64,000 nt of DNA. Origin: Eubacterium sp. Lineage in GTDB: Bacteria > Bacillota > Clostridia > Lachnospirales > Lachnospiraceae. Below the pieces are notes generated by a model. It searched no databases. It was given only the letters and a program-made list of their open reading frames with translations, and had not been told where the DNA came from. Of the stretch, positions 28,870 through 37,640 are shown in pieces. Made by a program: the position numbers and the translations under genes. Positions within the stretch are counted from its first letter, which is position 1. Each line of letters opens with the position of its first letter. The stretch lies in NCBI GenBank assembly GCA_017634555.1, contig JAGBNF010000020.1:16834-80833 (forward strand). The letters are read 5' to 3'.

Positions 28870-30942
28870 CTACGATACCTTTTTAACGGCTCCGTTCTTT
28901 ATAACATAGATCTTTCCCTTGTATGTAATGGTGCCGTTGAATGTCTTGTCCAGCTTACCATTCCTTACATAGTAAAGCTTGCCGTTGGTTGCTTCGGCAA
29001 TACCCGTGAAGGATTTGTCGATTAATCCCTTTGTTACGTAATACCAGTCACCGTTTGTGCAGTAAGCTATCTTGCCACTGAACTTCAGGTCAACGCGGCC
29101 CTTGGTGCAGTAATACCATGTTTTGTCAGCCGGACAATACGCTATCTTCCGGTCGAAGTTCTTTGTCGGCTTACCGTTCTTTACATAGTACTTATTTCCG
29201 TTTGTACAAGGTGCGATCTTATCGGTAAATGTTCTGTCGATCTTACCCTTCTTGCAATAATACCAGGTACCGTTTGTCGCCTGTGCTATTCCTGTAAAGG
29301 TCTTATCGATCACACCGTTCTTGCAGTAATACCAGTTGCCGAGCCAAGTACCGTTTGTCGCCTGTGCTATTCCTTCAAATGTGTTGTCCGGCTTTCCATC
29401 TCTTACGAAGATCCATTTTCCGCCTTCTTTAACAATACCTGTGAACGGTCCTGTAACCATTCCGTTATCAGCGCGGTACCATATACCTTTTTGTTTGTTC
29501 TTATATACATTTGCGGTCTTATCAGCCGGAGCTATAATAACATCCGTTGCCTGTCCGCTATAGTCAGACTTAAGTATCTCGTTTTCAACAGCAACTGCTC
29601 CGTCAGGCTCGCAGAAAATGTTATGCGTCTTGCCGATCTCAATACCATCTTCAGCATAAAGCACCTGATAGTCGGCCTGCATTCCGGTCACACCTTCACC
29701 CTCAGCAAACAGAGCCTTCTTAGATGCATATATAGCAGTTTTTTCAGCATTAGCGTTTACTATTCCGTCCACATTTTTGAAATTTCCGGTAACTTCTATT
29801 GCACTTTCGGTTCCTCCGACAAGTACATCGCCTCCATTAACGGTCATGTCGCCGTATGTTATAATTCCTGTAAATCCACCATATACTTCAACATTCGCAT
29901 TGTCAAATGTAAGATTCACCTGCGATCCGCCATCATTTTTATACATCAAAATGCCGTAATCGGCACCTTTTATATTTCCTACTCCCGTTATGGTAAGATC
30001 CATACCGTATGACAGAATGCACGCTCCCGACGAATGGTCTCCCTCAGGAATATCCGCATTGTTCAGATTAAGGATACATTTCTCAGGATCAAATGAAACC
30101 GTTCCGTCATTCAAAATGTCATTCTTGTTGTTTGAATTAACCTGCGTGCCCGAAACCCAGAGCTGATAATCTTCATCGTAAACGCATGTTATCGTATAAT
30201 CGTTCTCAGGCGTTCCATCATAAAATGTGTAGCCAGGTATATCATGTGAATATACAGCCCCTGCATAAGCGCGATATGAACATGTATAGTTTCCAATCTC
30301 CAGCGGAAGATCCTCCACTGTCAGCTTCCAGCCGTCGGAAGCCTTTACAGTGTACTCCGTCTCCTCAATATCGCCTATGTGATTCTGAAGTATCACACTC
30401 ATACTATCAGGTCTGGCATTATTGGCATTGTTTCTGTCATCCCAATTAACCTGAAGTGTGATGTCTGTTGTTTCCGATGCAACGATTTCAATCGGTTTAC
30501 TAGATACAACAATCCTCTGTCCACCGTAACCTTGAGTTAAAATATTCCAGACTTCCAATCCTTCATTCAGTGTTGCAGTTACATCTGAAGGAAACTCGTA
30601 TCCGGGATCAACAATTAAAGTCACTTCAACGAAATACTTATGTCCTTCTTGAAATGTCGGCTCTGAAATGCCCCATTCATTATACCAATATGCTGTCTGA
30701 ATCGAAAATCCTTCACCTGCGGTGATCTCGCACATTGCCGGTGACGGCTGACTCTCCTGTACGACCGCAGGGCCTGCCTTCGGAATCTTGATCGATAATC
30801 CGACATTGGTAATCTGCGTTAGCGGACCTCCCGCATGTACCGTAGCTGCATCAAGCGGCAGCAGCACGCAGACCATGATGACCGCCATGATAAGTCCGAT
30901 CAATCGTTTTCGCATTTTTTGCATTTTTTGCTTTTTTCCCAT
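28870..30942 (-). CDS. Secreted protein with C-terminal cell-wall-binding (WYYxxNG) repeats
   Basis: Signal peptide (LIGLIMAVIMVCVLLPLDAATVHA). The N-terminal ~480 residues contain a part resembling Ig-like/adhesin sequence and a segment of short repeats with Asn/Asp turns (about 260-440), as in bacterial carbohydrate-dependent surface proteins. From about residue 485 there are eight repeats of about 22 residues with the pattern WYYCKNGxIDKTFTGIAxATNG, like the choline/glucan-binding repeats of Firmicute wall proteins. It should stick to the cell wall or polysaccharide non-covalently. AAGGAGGAAGTGAT precedes the ATG. Enzymatic function not evident. Confidence 0.85.
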   Translation of the reverse strand: MGKKQKMQKMRKRLIGLIMAVIMVCVLLPLDAATVHAGGPLTQITNVGLSIKIPKAGPAVVQESQPSPAMCEITAGEGFSIQTAYWYNEWGISEPTFQEGHKYFVEVTLIVDPGYEFPSDVTATLNEGLEVWNILTQGYGGQRIVVSSKPIEIVASETTDITLQVNWDDRNNANNARPDSMSVILQNHIGDIEETEYTVKASDGWKLTVEDLPLEIGNYTCSYRAYAGAVYSHDIPGYTFYDGTPENDYTITCVYDEDYQLWVSGTQVNSNNKNDILNDGTVSFDPEKCILNLNNADIPEGDHSSGACILSYGMDLTITGVGNIKGADYGILMYKNDGGSQVNLTFDNANVEVYGGFTGIITYGDMTVNGGDVLVGGTESAIEVTGNFKNVDGIVNANAEKTAIYASKKALFAEGEGVTGMQADYQVLYAEDGIEIGKTHNIFCEPDGAVAVENEILKSDYSGQATDVIIAPADKTANVYKNKQKGIWYRADNGMVTGPFTGIVKEGGKWIFVRDGKPDNTFEGIAQATNGTWLGNWYYCKNGVIDKTFTGIAQATNGTWYYCKKGKIDRTFTDKIAPCTNGNKYYVKNGKPTKNFDRKIAYCPADKTWYYCTKGRVDLKFSGKIAYCTNGDWYYVTKGLIDKSFTGIAEATNGKLYYVRNGKLDKTFNGTITYKGKIYVIKNGAVKKVS

Positions 30943-31131
30943 ATCACTTCCTCCTTCAAAACACTCCCCTAGTTTCCATTACAAAAAACATAGTTTCAGT
31001 ATACAAAGCAGGAAATGTATCCGACACATCAAATCGGACGATATGTTTTCCTTATTTTATACATTAATTCATATTCAATCGCTCGAACCAAATACTGCAC
31101 TTCACGCGTACGCTCATATTCTGTCGTTGAT

Positions 31132-32241
31132 CTAGATATCGTACTTCTCCCACTCGCTGTACAGCTGTTCGATAGCCTTCTTTCGCGGGGCTGCAATTTC
31201 CATCAGATTTTTCTTTATCAGCCTGTCGATTCCTTTCACCGCGTTCTGACCTATGGAGTCCATGGTGCCGTACATTTTATTATCTAAATAGAAGAATTTC
31301 ATATACTCGCCGATATTTGCTGTGCTTCCCTCATCATCATATTTCTGCGCCAGGGTCTTACCCTCTCGGACAGCTTTCTTCATCTGCTTCGTATCGCCAA
31401 GACATGAATAAATGTAGGCCTTAAGTATTATAAACACCGCCTCAAGCTTGCTGTTATATCCGATCGGAACAGCCTTAAACATATCCAGTATATTTATCAT
31501 TATGCCCGTCAGCTCCAGAGCTGAATCCAGATCCTTCGATTTACTGCTCTGGGACAACGCAACAATCATATAAATGCCGGAATTAAACAAATTACTGAGA
31601 TGATCGATAAGTCCGTAGGTGCCGTAATTTAAGGCTGCCTTCACATCACCATCCTTCAGGCTTACCAGAGACAGCATTGTATTATGTATGCCGCCGAAAT
31701 TGATCTTCTTATATGCCTCCAGTGCTTTCTTATTATCGAGTAACATATAATCCGCCGCGATGCCCGAATCTATAACGAATTCGTTGATCTCAGGATTCTC
31801 ATTCTGCGCAATGACCACCTTCGCTCTTTCATATAGATCGATGGATTTCTGTGCCTCTTCCGGATTGTTATGCTCCATGGCCGCCGCCTGATAAAGGATT
31901 GCCGACGAGTAAAGCAGCGCGAAATCATTCGGATAACGGATCAACGCAGTCCTGGACGCCTCCTCAGCTTCCTCGAACTGATGCTGTCCCATAAGCATCC
32001 TTATCTCATCGATTATTTCGTCTTTTCTTTGAGCAGCCGGCTCATAGCCCAGAAGGACATCAACTGAAATATCGAAAAGGTTTGCCATATCAACGAGTAC
32101 CGTAAGATCCGGCATGTTGTGGCCTATCTCCCATTTGGAAACGGCGCCCACCGAAACCCCGAGTCTCTCAGCCATTTTCTCCTGCGTAAGACATTTGGCC
32201 TTTCTGAATTTCTTTATATTCTCCTGCAGTCTTATCTTCAT
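31132..32241 (-). CDS. XRE-family transcriptional regulator with helical-repeat sensor domain
   Basis: Residues 5-60 form a helix-turn-helix of the XRE type (LTQEKMAERLGVSVGAVSKWE). The rest (about 75-369) is all-helical, TPR-like, resembling Rgg/PlcR-type peptide-sensing regulators, although no partner peptide is visible. Its start lies 74 bases inside the 3' end of the MFS gene; AAGGAG 7 bases before the ATG supports that start, so the two are translationally linked. It likely regulates the transporter (inference). Confidence 0.88.
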   Translation of the reverse strand: MKIRLQENIKKFRKAKCLTQEKMAERLGVSVGAVSKWEIGHNMPDLTVLVDMANLFDISVDVLLGYEPAAQRKDEIIDEIRMLMGQHQFEEAEEASRTALIRYPNDFALLYSSAILYQAAAMEHNNPEEAQKSIDLYERAKVVIAQNENPEINEFVIDSGIAADYMLLDNKKALEAYKKINFGGIHNTMLSLVSLKDGDVKAALNYGTYGLIDHLSNLFNSGIYMIVALSQSSKSKDLDSALELTGIMINILDMFKAVPIGYNSKLEAVFIILKAYIYSCLGDTKQMKKAVREGKTLAQKYDDEGSTANIGEYMKFFYLDNKMYGTMDSIGQNAVKGIDRLIKKNLMEIAAPRKKAIEQLYSEWEKYDI

Positions 32242-33601
32242 TTGCAGTCTCCTTATTCATTTCAAGTTCAGGATTGATAATTCTAATCATTATAAAACAT
32301 ACGAGTGTTGCAATTCCTCCCGCCATGATGAGAGTACCGGTTTCAACTCTGAGCTTTGCCCAGCTGATGATTAATGATGCAACAGGCATTGCTGCTGTCA
32401 CAAGCGAACCGAATACAGCTGATACACGTGCAAGATATTTTTCTTCCACATTTGCGATCATCTTTACACTCACCAAACCGCTGAGTATAGCTGATGCGCC
32501 TGCCATAAGAATGCTGCATAGTACAGCAAATGTGCACTTTACCACTACCAGCTCTCCAAGGCCTCCGCCCATTGTTAAAAGCATAACTGTGATGCCAATC
32601 ATGCATCCAAAGATAAATACTACATTTCTCATGCTGAGCTTCCTGTCAATAATCGGCACCAGGATTGATCCGATAATCGAACCGATAGAATATGCCATTC
32701 CGATCAGACTCAGCATTCCGCTTCCCATGTGATAGCATTCGCTTACCAGCGGCGCCTGCAGTGCATTTATCGGAGCGAGCATTGCATTAACCACAACCGC
32801 AATCAGGCAGTAGTTCAGGATAACGCGTCTGCTTCTGATATAGGAAATACCTTCCTTCAGAGTTGAGAAATATGATGGCTTCTTTATCCGCTCGGTGTTC
32901 TGAGCTGTGTTATACTCGATATTCTGCGCATTGTTCTGTTCGCTGTTCTGCTCGATATTCTGCTCTGCGTCAGAAATGATGTTGGCCTCTGCTCCCACAT
33001 TTTCCTGCTCCACCATCTCGCTCTGTCTGATTGAGAATATGATCAGTGCAGATACGAAAAATGTGATGACATCAATAATCATTGCGGTGTAAACGCCCAC
33101 CTTTGCGATTATCACGCCTGCGATACCTGTGCCCACAAGTGTTACCATGCTTGATACAGATGTGTTGAGGCTGAGTGCGTGAGTGATGTGCTCCTTCTTG
33201 ATTATCCTTGGGATAAATGCGGTGCCCGCCGGCATGTTGAAAGCTTCAATCGATGTGATGATAAATGTGAAGCCTGCCATGATCCAGCCGTTAACAAGCC
33301 CTGAAAGATACATTGCCATGAAGGCGATAAGTACGAGGCCTCTCAGTATATGAGTAACAACCATGACCTTCTTCTTGTCGAGTCTCTCAACAGCCGCTCC
33401 TGCGAAAGGCTGCACGATAACATTCGGCAGAATATTCAGCGCAAAGATGATTGCCGACCATGCGCCGCTGTGCGTCACCTGATACACCAGCCATGTAAAC
33501 GCAATGGCATCTATCGAATCACCGAATCTGTTAATGATCGTCGTTGCAAACAGCTTCCTGTAGCCTCTGCCCTTCAAAACTTCTTTATAATTTATAGCCA
33601 T
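32168..33601 (-). CDS. Major facilitator superfamily efflux transporter (MefA-like)
   Basis: Twelve predicted helices in two halves; the N-terminal half has RLDKKKVMVVTHI (loop 2-3 motif) and the WSAIIFALNILPNVIVQPFAG helix of macrolide/drug efflux MFS. The central loop (about 205-245) is unusually Gln/Asn-rich (QNIEQNSEQNNAQN). The C-terminal tail is charged and contains the start of the XRE gene. The ATG at 33601 has GGAGG 8 bases upstream. An exporter of drug or toxic compound is the family expectation. Confidence 0.88.
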   Translation of the reverse strand: MAINYKEVLKGRGYRKLFATTIINRFGDSIDAIAFTWLVYQVTHSGAWSAIIFALNILPNVIVQPFAGAAVERLDKKKVMVVTHILRGLVLIAFMAMYLSGLVNGWIMAGFTFIITSIEAFNMPAGTAFIPRIIKKEHITHALSLNTSVSSMVTLVGTGIAGVIIAKVGVYTAMIIDVITFFVSALIIFSIRQSEMVEQENVGAEANIISDAEQNIEQNSEQNNAQNIEYNTAQNTERIKKPSYFSTLKEGISYIRSRRVILNYCLIAVVVNAMLAPINALQAPLVSECYHMGSGMLSLIGMAYSIGSIIGSILVPIIDRKLSMRNVVFIFGCMIGITVMLLTMGGGLGELVVVKCTFAVLCSILMAGASAILSGLVSVKMIANVEEKYLARVSAVFGSLVTAAMPVASLIISWAKLRVETGTLIMAGGIATLVCFIMIRIINPELEMNKETANEDKTAGEYKEIQKGQMSYAGENG

Positions 33602-33689
33602 ATCTCCGACCTCCATTCATATGATATGGCTATATTCTACCCGTATTCATATTCGATTTTAACATACCAACTATCCATTTTCGATAGAA

Positions 33690-33726
33690 AAAATTTTCCA
33701 GTAGCGATAGTTTTGTGCCAGGCACC
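33690..33726. repeat. Left flank of the RAYT locus: 20-bp repeat plus REP-like palindrome
   Basis: AAAATTTTCCAGTAGCGATA (33690-33709) recurs at 34657-34676. GTGCCAGGCACC (33715-33726) flanked by TTTT on both sides is the inverse of GGTGCCTGGCAC at 34645-34656. The rest of 33727-33918 is AT-rich and holds a 21-bp imperfect tandem repeat (33792-33832, GCTGAGG...CGGGATA) but no gene. Confidence 0.8.
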
Positions 33727-33918
33727 TTTTGGAAAAACGATGGCATAAAATTGATATTGAATATATTTTGTAGCGGTGATATGCTTTGTTTGCTGAGGAT
33801 TTCCCGGGATAAGCTGAGGTTTTCGGGATATATAATTAAAGTAACTATAGAAAAATAATTGATATGAATTTTGTAGCATAAAGAATTTATTTGTAAGATT
33901 TTTTTGGCCAATGAGACT

Positions 33919-34563
33919 ATGCCTAGAAGAAAACGAATATGGTATCCCGGAGCTATTTATCATGTGCTGAGCAGAGGTAACAGGCGCGCACCCATATTTA
34001 TGGACGAACGTGATTACAGACAGTTCCTCAGATATTTGCAGAAGGCGCAGGCTGAAATGCATTTCGAAATTCATACGCTGTGTCTTATGACAAATCATTT
34101 TCATATGTTAGTTAGAACAGGTGATGTTGATCTTTCAGATATCATGCAGTTTGTTCTGTATAAATATGCTCGATATTTCAATAGGAGACATGGATATACA
34201 GGACATTTGTTCGAACGCAGATTCACATCATTTAATATTGAAGATGATCTATATTATCGAGAGGTTAGCAGATACATTCACCTGAATCCCGTAAAAGCGG
34301 GAATCGTAGATGACCCAATAGATTATGCGTATAGCAGCTATTGGATGTTTGTGGATGATAACCGTAACTCCGGTGATGCTGAAAAAGCCGGCGGCAACAA
34401 GATAGATAAAATGATAGAGAAGCTTGTTGATCCGCGTATGGTGCTTCAACAATTTAATAACAATAAGAATCGATATAAAGGATTTGTACAAAGCAGAATA
34501 TCGCACAAGGATCATGAGATAAAGATTCAGAAAGACATAAACGAGGATGCGATAGAAAATTAG
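33919..34563 (+). CDS. REP-associated tyrosine transposase (RAYT, Y1/HUH family)
   Basis: Single-strand transposase of the IS200-related TnpA_REP group. N-terminal PRRKRIWYPGAIYHVLSRGN block, HUH motif NHFHMLV, catalytic-tyrosine helix YREVSRYIHLNPVKAG. 214 residues from the ATG at 33919, which matches the usual MPRRKR start; a TTG at 33904 would add five residues. The C-terminal ~60 residues are Lys/Asn/Asp-rich. AT-rich, on the opposite strand from its neighbours and flanked by REP-like palindromes, as expected for a domesticated RAYT-REP pair. Confidence 0.9.
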   Translation: MPRRKRIWYPGAIYHVLSRGNRRAPIFMDERDYRQFLRYLQKAQAEMHFEIHTLCLMTNHFHMLVRTGDVDLSDIMQFVLYKYARYFNRRHGYTGHLFERRFTSFNIEDDLYYREVSRYIHLNPVKAGIVDDPIDYAYSSYWMFVDDNRNSGDAEKAGGNKIDKMIEKLVDPRMVLQQFNNNKNRYKGFVQSRISHKDHEIKIQKDINEDAIEN

Positions 34564-34587
34564 ATAAAACACAACAAAATAAAAAAC

Positions 34588-34615
34588 AAAATAGGCAGTG
34601 AAAACTGCCTATTTT
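34588..34615 (+). terminator. Terminator of the RAYT gene
   Basis: AAAATAGGCAGT-GAAA-ACTGCCTATTTT, 12-bp stem with A/T flanks; could act in both directions. Confidence 0.85.
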
Positions 34616-34644
34616 ATTGGCCTCAACGGGATTTTTCCCTAAAA

Positions 34645-34700
34645 GGTGCCTGGCACAAAATTTTCCAGTAGCGATAATTTTTTCTATCGCTACCGGAAAA
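34645..34700. repeat. Right flank of the RAYT locus: REP-like palindrome and long hairpin
   Basis: GGTGCCTGGCAC (34645-34656) is followed by the 20-bp repeat (34657-34676) and its inverse, giving a 16-bp stem TTTTCCAGTAGCGATA / TATCGCTACCGGAAAA with one mismatch (34661-34700). On the minus strand the hairpin also follows the hydrogenase gene and ends AAAATTTTG, so it may serve as its terminator. Confidence 0.8.
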
Positions 34701-34722
34701 AAATGAAAATAATGTGGGGTAC

Positions 34723-36147
34723 CTATAGGATTTTTATTGCGTCAAGTATGGTTTTTTCTAATGCTTCACGGCCATACTTGTCGACTTCGGATTTATTCTT
34801 TTCCCCGTGGGTGAGGCAGCCGGCGCCACCGATGCAGCCGCCGATGCAGGCCATACCTTCGATGAAGTTTGCGTCGAGAACATTCTTCGATTTTTTCAGA
34901 AGTGCCACGCGGCATTCCTCGATTCCATCACATGCGACGGCTTTCAGATCAAAGTCAATGTTCTGTTCCTTAAGACCTTCCGCAACGGCATCCGACAGGC
35001 CATCGCTGCGGGCGAAGATTCTTCCATAATATGAGGCGTTATCAAGTACATCTTCGCCAAGTTCTGTTATATCAATATCCTTGCTGTCGAAGAGCGCCTG
35101 CAGCTCCTCGAAGGTTATTACTGAATCCACATACTGCTTCACCTCGTCCTTCATCGCCTCCGCCTTCTTTGCGGTGCACGGTCCGATGAATACGACCTTC
35201 GCCTTCTCATCGGTGGACTTGATGTACTTCGCAAGTGCCGCCATCGGCGACAGGTTGTGTGACACCAGAGGAAGCAGGTCCGGAAATGCGGACTTTATAT
35301 ACTGTACAAACGCCGGGCAGCATGAACTTGTCAGGAATCCCTTTTCTGCAAGTTCCTTCGACTCGGACTCAGCCACCATGTCGGCTCCCAGTGCCGTCTC
35401 GATAACTGTGTGGAATCCCAGCTTCTTGAGACCCGTGATCACCTGTCCCAGCTTCGCATATGCGAACTGACTGGAAATGGACGGCGCAACGATAGCATAT
35501 ACTTTATATTCACTGTTATCCCTACTCTTCTTTATCATATCGATAACATTTAAAATGAATGACTTATCCGTGATTGCACCGAACGGGCACTGGTATACGC
35601 ACGCTCCGCACTGGATACATTTGCTGTTATCGATGGCCGCCGCATTATCCTCATTTATGGAGATTGCCTTAACCTTGCAGGCTACCTGACACGGACGTTT
35701 TCTGTTGATGATTGCAGAATAAGGGCAGACCTTAGCACACTGACCGCACTCGACACATTTCGACTTGTCGATATGTGCCACGTGATTATGGTCAAAGGAT
35801 ATAGCCCCGCGCTTACAAACATCCTCGCATCTGTGTGCCAGGCACCCACGACAGGAATCGGTTACCGAATATCCTGCAGCCGGGCACTCATCACATGCAA
35901 TATCGATGACCTCGATAACGTTCGGATTATCTGTGTCACCGCCCATTGCTATCTTGATACGTTCCCCGACAATCGCACGCTCCTTATAAACACAGCAGCG
36001 AGTCGTCGGAGTTTTTCCGGGAACGATTACATGAGGAATGTCCAAAATATTTTCAAGAAGCGAATCATTCCACGCCTGTCGCGCCACCTCTCTCAAAACC
36101 TTATATTTCAGGTGCTGCACCTTAGTATCGAACTTTCTAACTCCCAT
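34723..36147 (-). CDS. [FeFe] hydrogenase, putative group B
   Basis: Catalytic hydrogenase using ferredoxin. N-terminal part has a Cys-rich segment and two 4Fe-4S cluster motifs (CVECGQCAKVCPYSA and CIQCGACVYQCPFGA). H-cluster domain: L1 TSSCCPAFVQY, L2 FIGPCTAKKAEA, L3 GMACIGGCIGGAGC, with the four cluster-binding Cys. 474 residues, shorter than bifurcating HydA. Assignment to group B rests on the L1 motif and size. It ends the five-gene cluster that includes HydS and the phosphatase; possible role in redox-responsive H2 turnover (inference). Confidence 0.88.
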   Translation of the reverse strand: MGVRKFDTKVQHLKYKVLREVARQAWNDSLLENILDIPHVIVPGKTPTTRCCVYKERAIVGERIKIAMGGDTDNPNVIEVIDIACDECPAAGYSVTDSCRGCLAHRCEDVCKRGAISFDHNHVAHIDKSKCVECGQCAKVCPYSAIINRKRPCQVACKVKAISINEDNAAAIDNSKCIQCGACVYQCPFGAITDKSFILNVIDMIKKSRDNSEYKVYAIVAPSISSQFAYAKLGQVITGLKKLGFHTVIETALGADMVAESESKELAEKGFLTSSCCPAFVQYIKSAFPDLLPLVSHNLSPMAALAKYIKSTDEKAKVVFIGPCTAKKAEAMKDEVKQYVDSVITFEELQALFDSKDIDITELGEDVLDNASYYGRIFARSDGLSDAVAEGLKEQNIDFDLKAVACDGIEECRVALLKKSKNVLDANFIEGMACIGGCIGGAGCLTHGEKNKSEVDKYGREALEKTILDAIKIL

Positions 36148-36274
36148 TTGTCGGACTCCTCATACCATCTATCAAAATCAATGCAAAACATCTATATCAA
36201 ACTCAAATTGATTTTCTCTATCGCAACATCGACAATACAAATCCTGATGTAAAATGCACCGCCAATCACAACAA

Positions 36275-36319
36275 ACATACCATCACAACTTACATACCAT
36301 CACAACTTACATACCATCA
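36275..36319 (-). repeat. 17-bp tandem repeat, 2.6 copies, starting at a stop codon
   Basis: Plus-strand unit ACATACCATCACAACTT (36275, 36292, partial 36309-36319). The last base triplet of the tract is the stop codon of the phosphatase gene. On the minus strand each unit reads TGATGGTATGTAAGTTG, so stop and start codons overlap (TGATG) in every copy. Confidence 0.88.
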
Positions 36320-37489
36320 GAAATAGCTTACCTTAATCTTCTTTCCCATCTGCCTCAGGCATTCGGAAAGCTCCTCCACCAGGTTCATCTTGATGTTATA
36401 TGTTATCGGCAGGTCAGGATTCTGATGCGCCGGATTCACGGCCCTGCCTACGTAGAAATTAATATCCGTAGCTTCCTCGAAAAGAAGCCTGCAAATAAGC
36501 GAAGCACCGTCGCGTTCAAAGCTCCATTTCTCATAGAGCTCGTTGTCGCCCAGAGCGTCCTTCGCATACTCAATAACCTTGTTAATCGTAATGACGCCTT
36601 CCGTCACAAGGTCGACGCCCTCGATCTCCGCAACCGGAGGCACATCTCCTCTCTCAAAATCCAGGCTCACCTTTACCGGCTTACCCAGATACTTCGCAGC
36701 GATGGACGATGTTGTTCCACCGCATATAATGTGCTTGCCCTCCTTCGAGAAGAACAGCGACATCATTCTGTCTCCGTCATCGCGATTGCGCGGCGGTCCG
36801 AACAAAATGTTCATCGGCTCACGGCGTCTCACCTTCACGACACATGCTGTCGCATCGTCACCGGGATGATATCCGTACTCCTTGTCACACTGATCCACAA
36901 GCATGGTGGCCAGCGTCTTCGCAGTGTAGCCGGCAGCAGCAAGCTGCTGCATAAACTGCGCAATATCCTCGACCTTCCAGCCGAAGTTAAATGCGAGGCC
37001 TATTCCCGCATGCGGACATCCGTCGCTCATAGCAACCATGCAGTCATCCTCCTGAAGACTGATGACCGACTTCAAAATCTTCTTATTATCTATAGTGAGC
37101 TCCGTTTTCGGATACTCATAAATCTCGTTGTTGCGCAGGAAAATAACCCGTGGATTGTCGTACTGAATAATCTCAACCGTGGAATTCTCGATAATGTGAA
37201 TTATGGTAAATGTGGAATACGCCACACCTCTCACGGCGCAGATCGGAAGCGTCGCAGCGATAGTCGAAACGCAATCCTCAAGCTTCATTCCCTCTGCCAT
37301 CATCGTCGAAATGATCTTCGATGTTAGCGTAGATAAAATGCTTGCCTTAACACCACTTCCCAGGCCGTCCGCAAGCACAATGACCTGCGAGTTCTCGCCC
37401 TGATTCACGATCTCAACATGATCGCCGCACAGCAGCTCACCTTCATGATTTATACTTTTCCAACCTATGTCTGCACACAGATTATTCAT
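36317..37489 (-). CDS. SpoIIE/PP2C-type serine phosphatase of the hydrogenase cluster
   Basis: PPM-type phosphatase: metal-binding blocks VIVLADGLGSG, VAMSDGCPHAG and HPGDDATACVV contain the expected Asp residues. The core covers about residues 20-225; a C-terminal extension of about 165 residues has no recognised fold. Such phosphatases are common next to group B/C [FeFe] hydrogenases and are thought to act in signalling with a PAS-containing HydS; the target is unknown. The ATG at 37489 follows GGGAG by 10 bases; a TTG at 37495 is an alternative. Confidence 0.88.
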   Translation of the reverse strand: MNNLCADIGWKSINHEGELLCGDHVEIVNQGENSQVIVLADGLGSGVKASILSTLTSKIISTMMAEGMKLEDCVSTIAATLPICAVRGVAYSTFTIIHIIENSTVEIIQYDNPRVIFLRNNEIYEYPKTELTIDNKKILKSVISLQEDDCMVAMSDGCPHAGIGLAFNFGWKVEDIAQFMQQLAAAGYTAKTLATMLVDQCDKEYGYHPGDDATACVVKVRRREPMNILFGPPRNRDDGDRMMSLFFSKEGKHIICGGTTSSIAAKYLGKPVKVSLDFERGDVPPVAEIEGVDLVTEGVITINKVIEYAKDALGDNELYEKWSFERDGASLICRLLFEEATDINFYVGRAVNPAHQNPDLPITYNIKMNLVEELSECLRQMGKKIKVSYF

Positions 37490-37514
37490 TATCAAAAAAC
37501 TCCCTAAATTTTAA

Positions 37515-37631
37515 ATATAGCCGGCAGACAATTCATTAATTACTCAATTACTTAATTCCTTAATTACTTAATTGAATAATCAATATATCCATATATCATT
37601 ATTGCTCAACTTCTTCTATCCGCCGGCTATA
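37515..37631. repeat. Long inverted repeat around five tandem 8-bp units
   Basis: TATAGCCGGC (37515-37524) and GCCGGCTATA (37622-37631) are inverted copies. The loop contains five 8-bp units of the TTAATTAC type (37536-37575). Lies between the HydS and phosphatase genes. Confidence 0.75.
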
Positions 37632-37640
37632 GACTACCCA

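Noticed and set aside
33637-34104. Minus-strand frames across the RAYT start
   Set aside because: They lie opposite the conserved transposase block and run through the REP-like flank.
35835-35846. GTGCCAGGCACC inside the hydrogenase gene as a REP element
   Set aside because: It encodes the conserved CRGCLAH segment in frame, so the match is most likely chance.
36254-37327. 357-residue plus-strand frame opposite the phosphatase gene
   Set aside because: Antisense to a conserved PP2C domain, no start signals.
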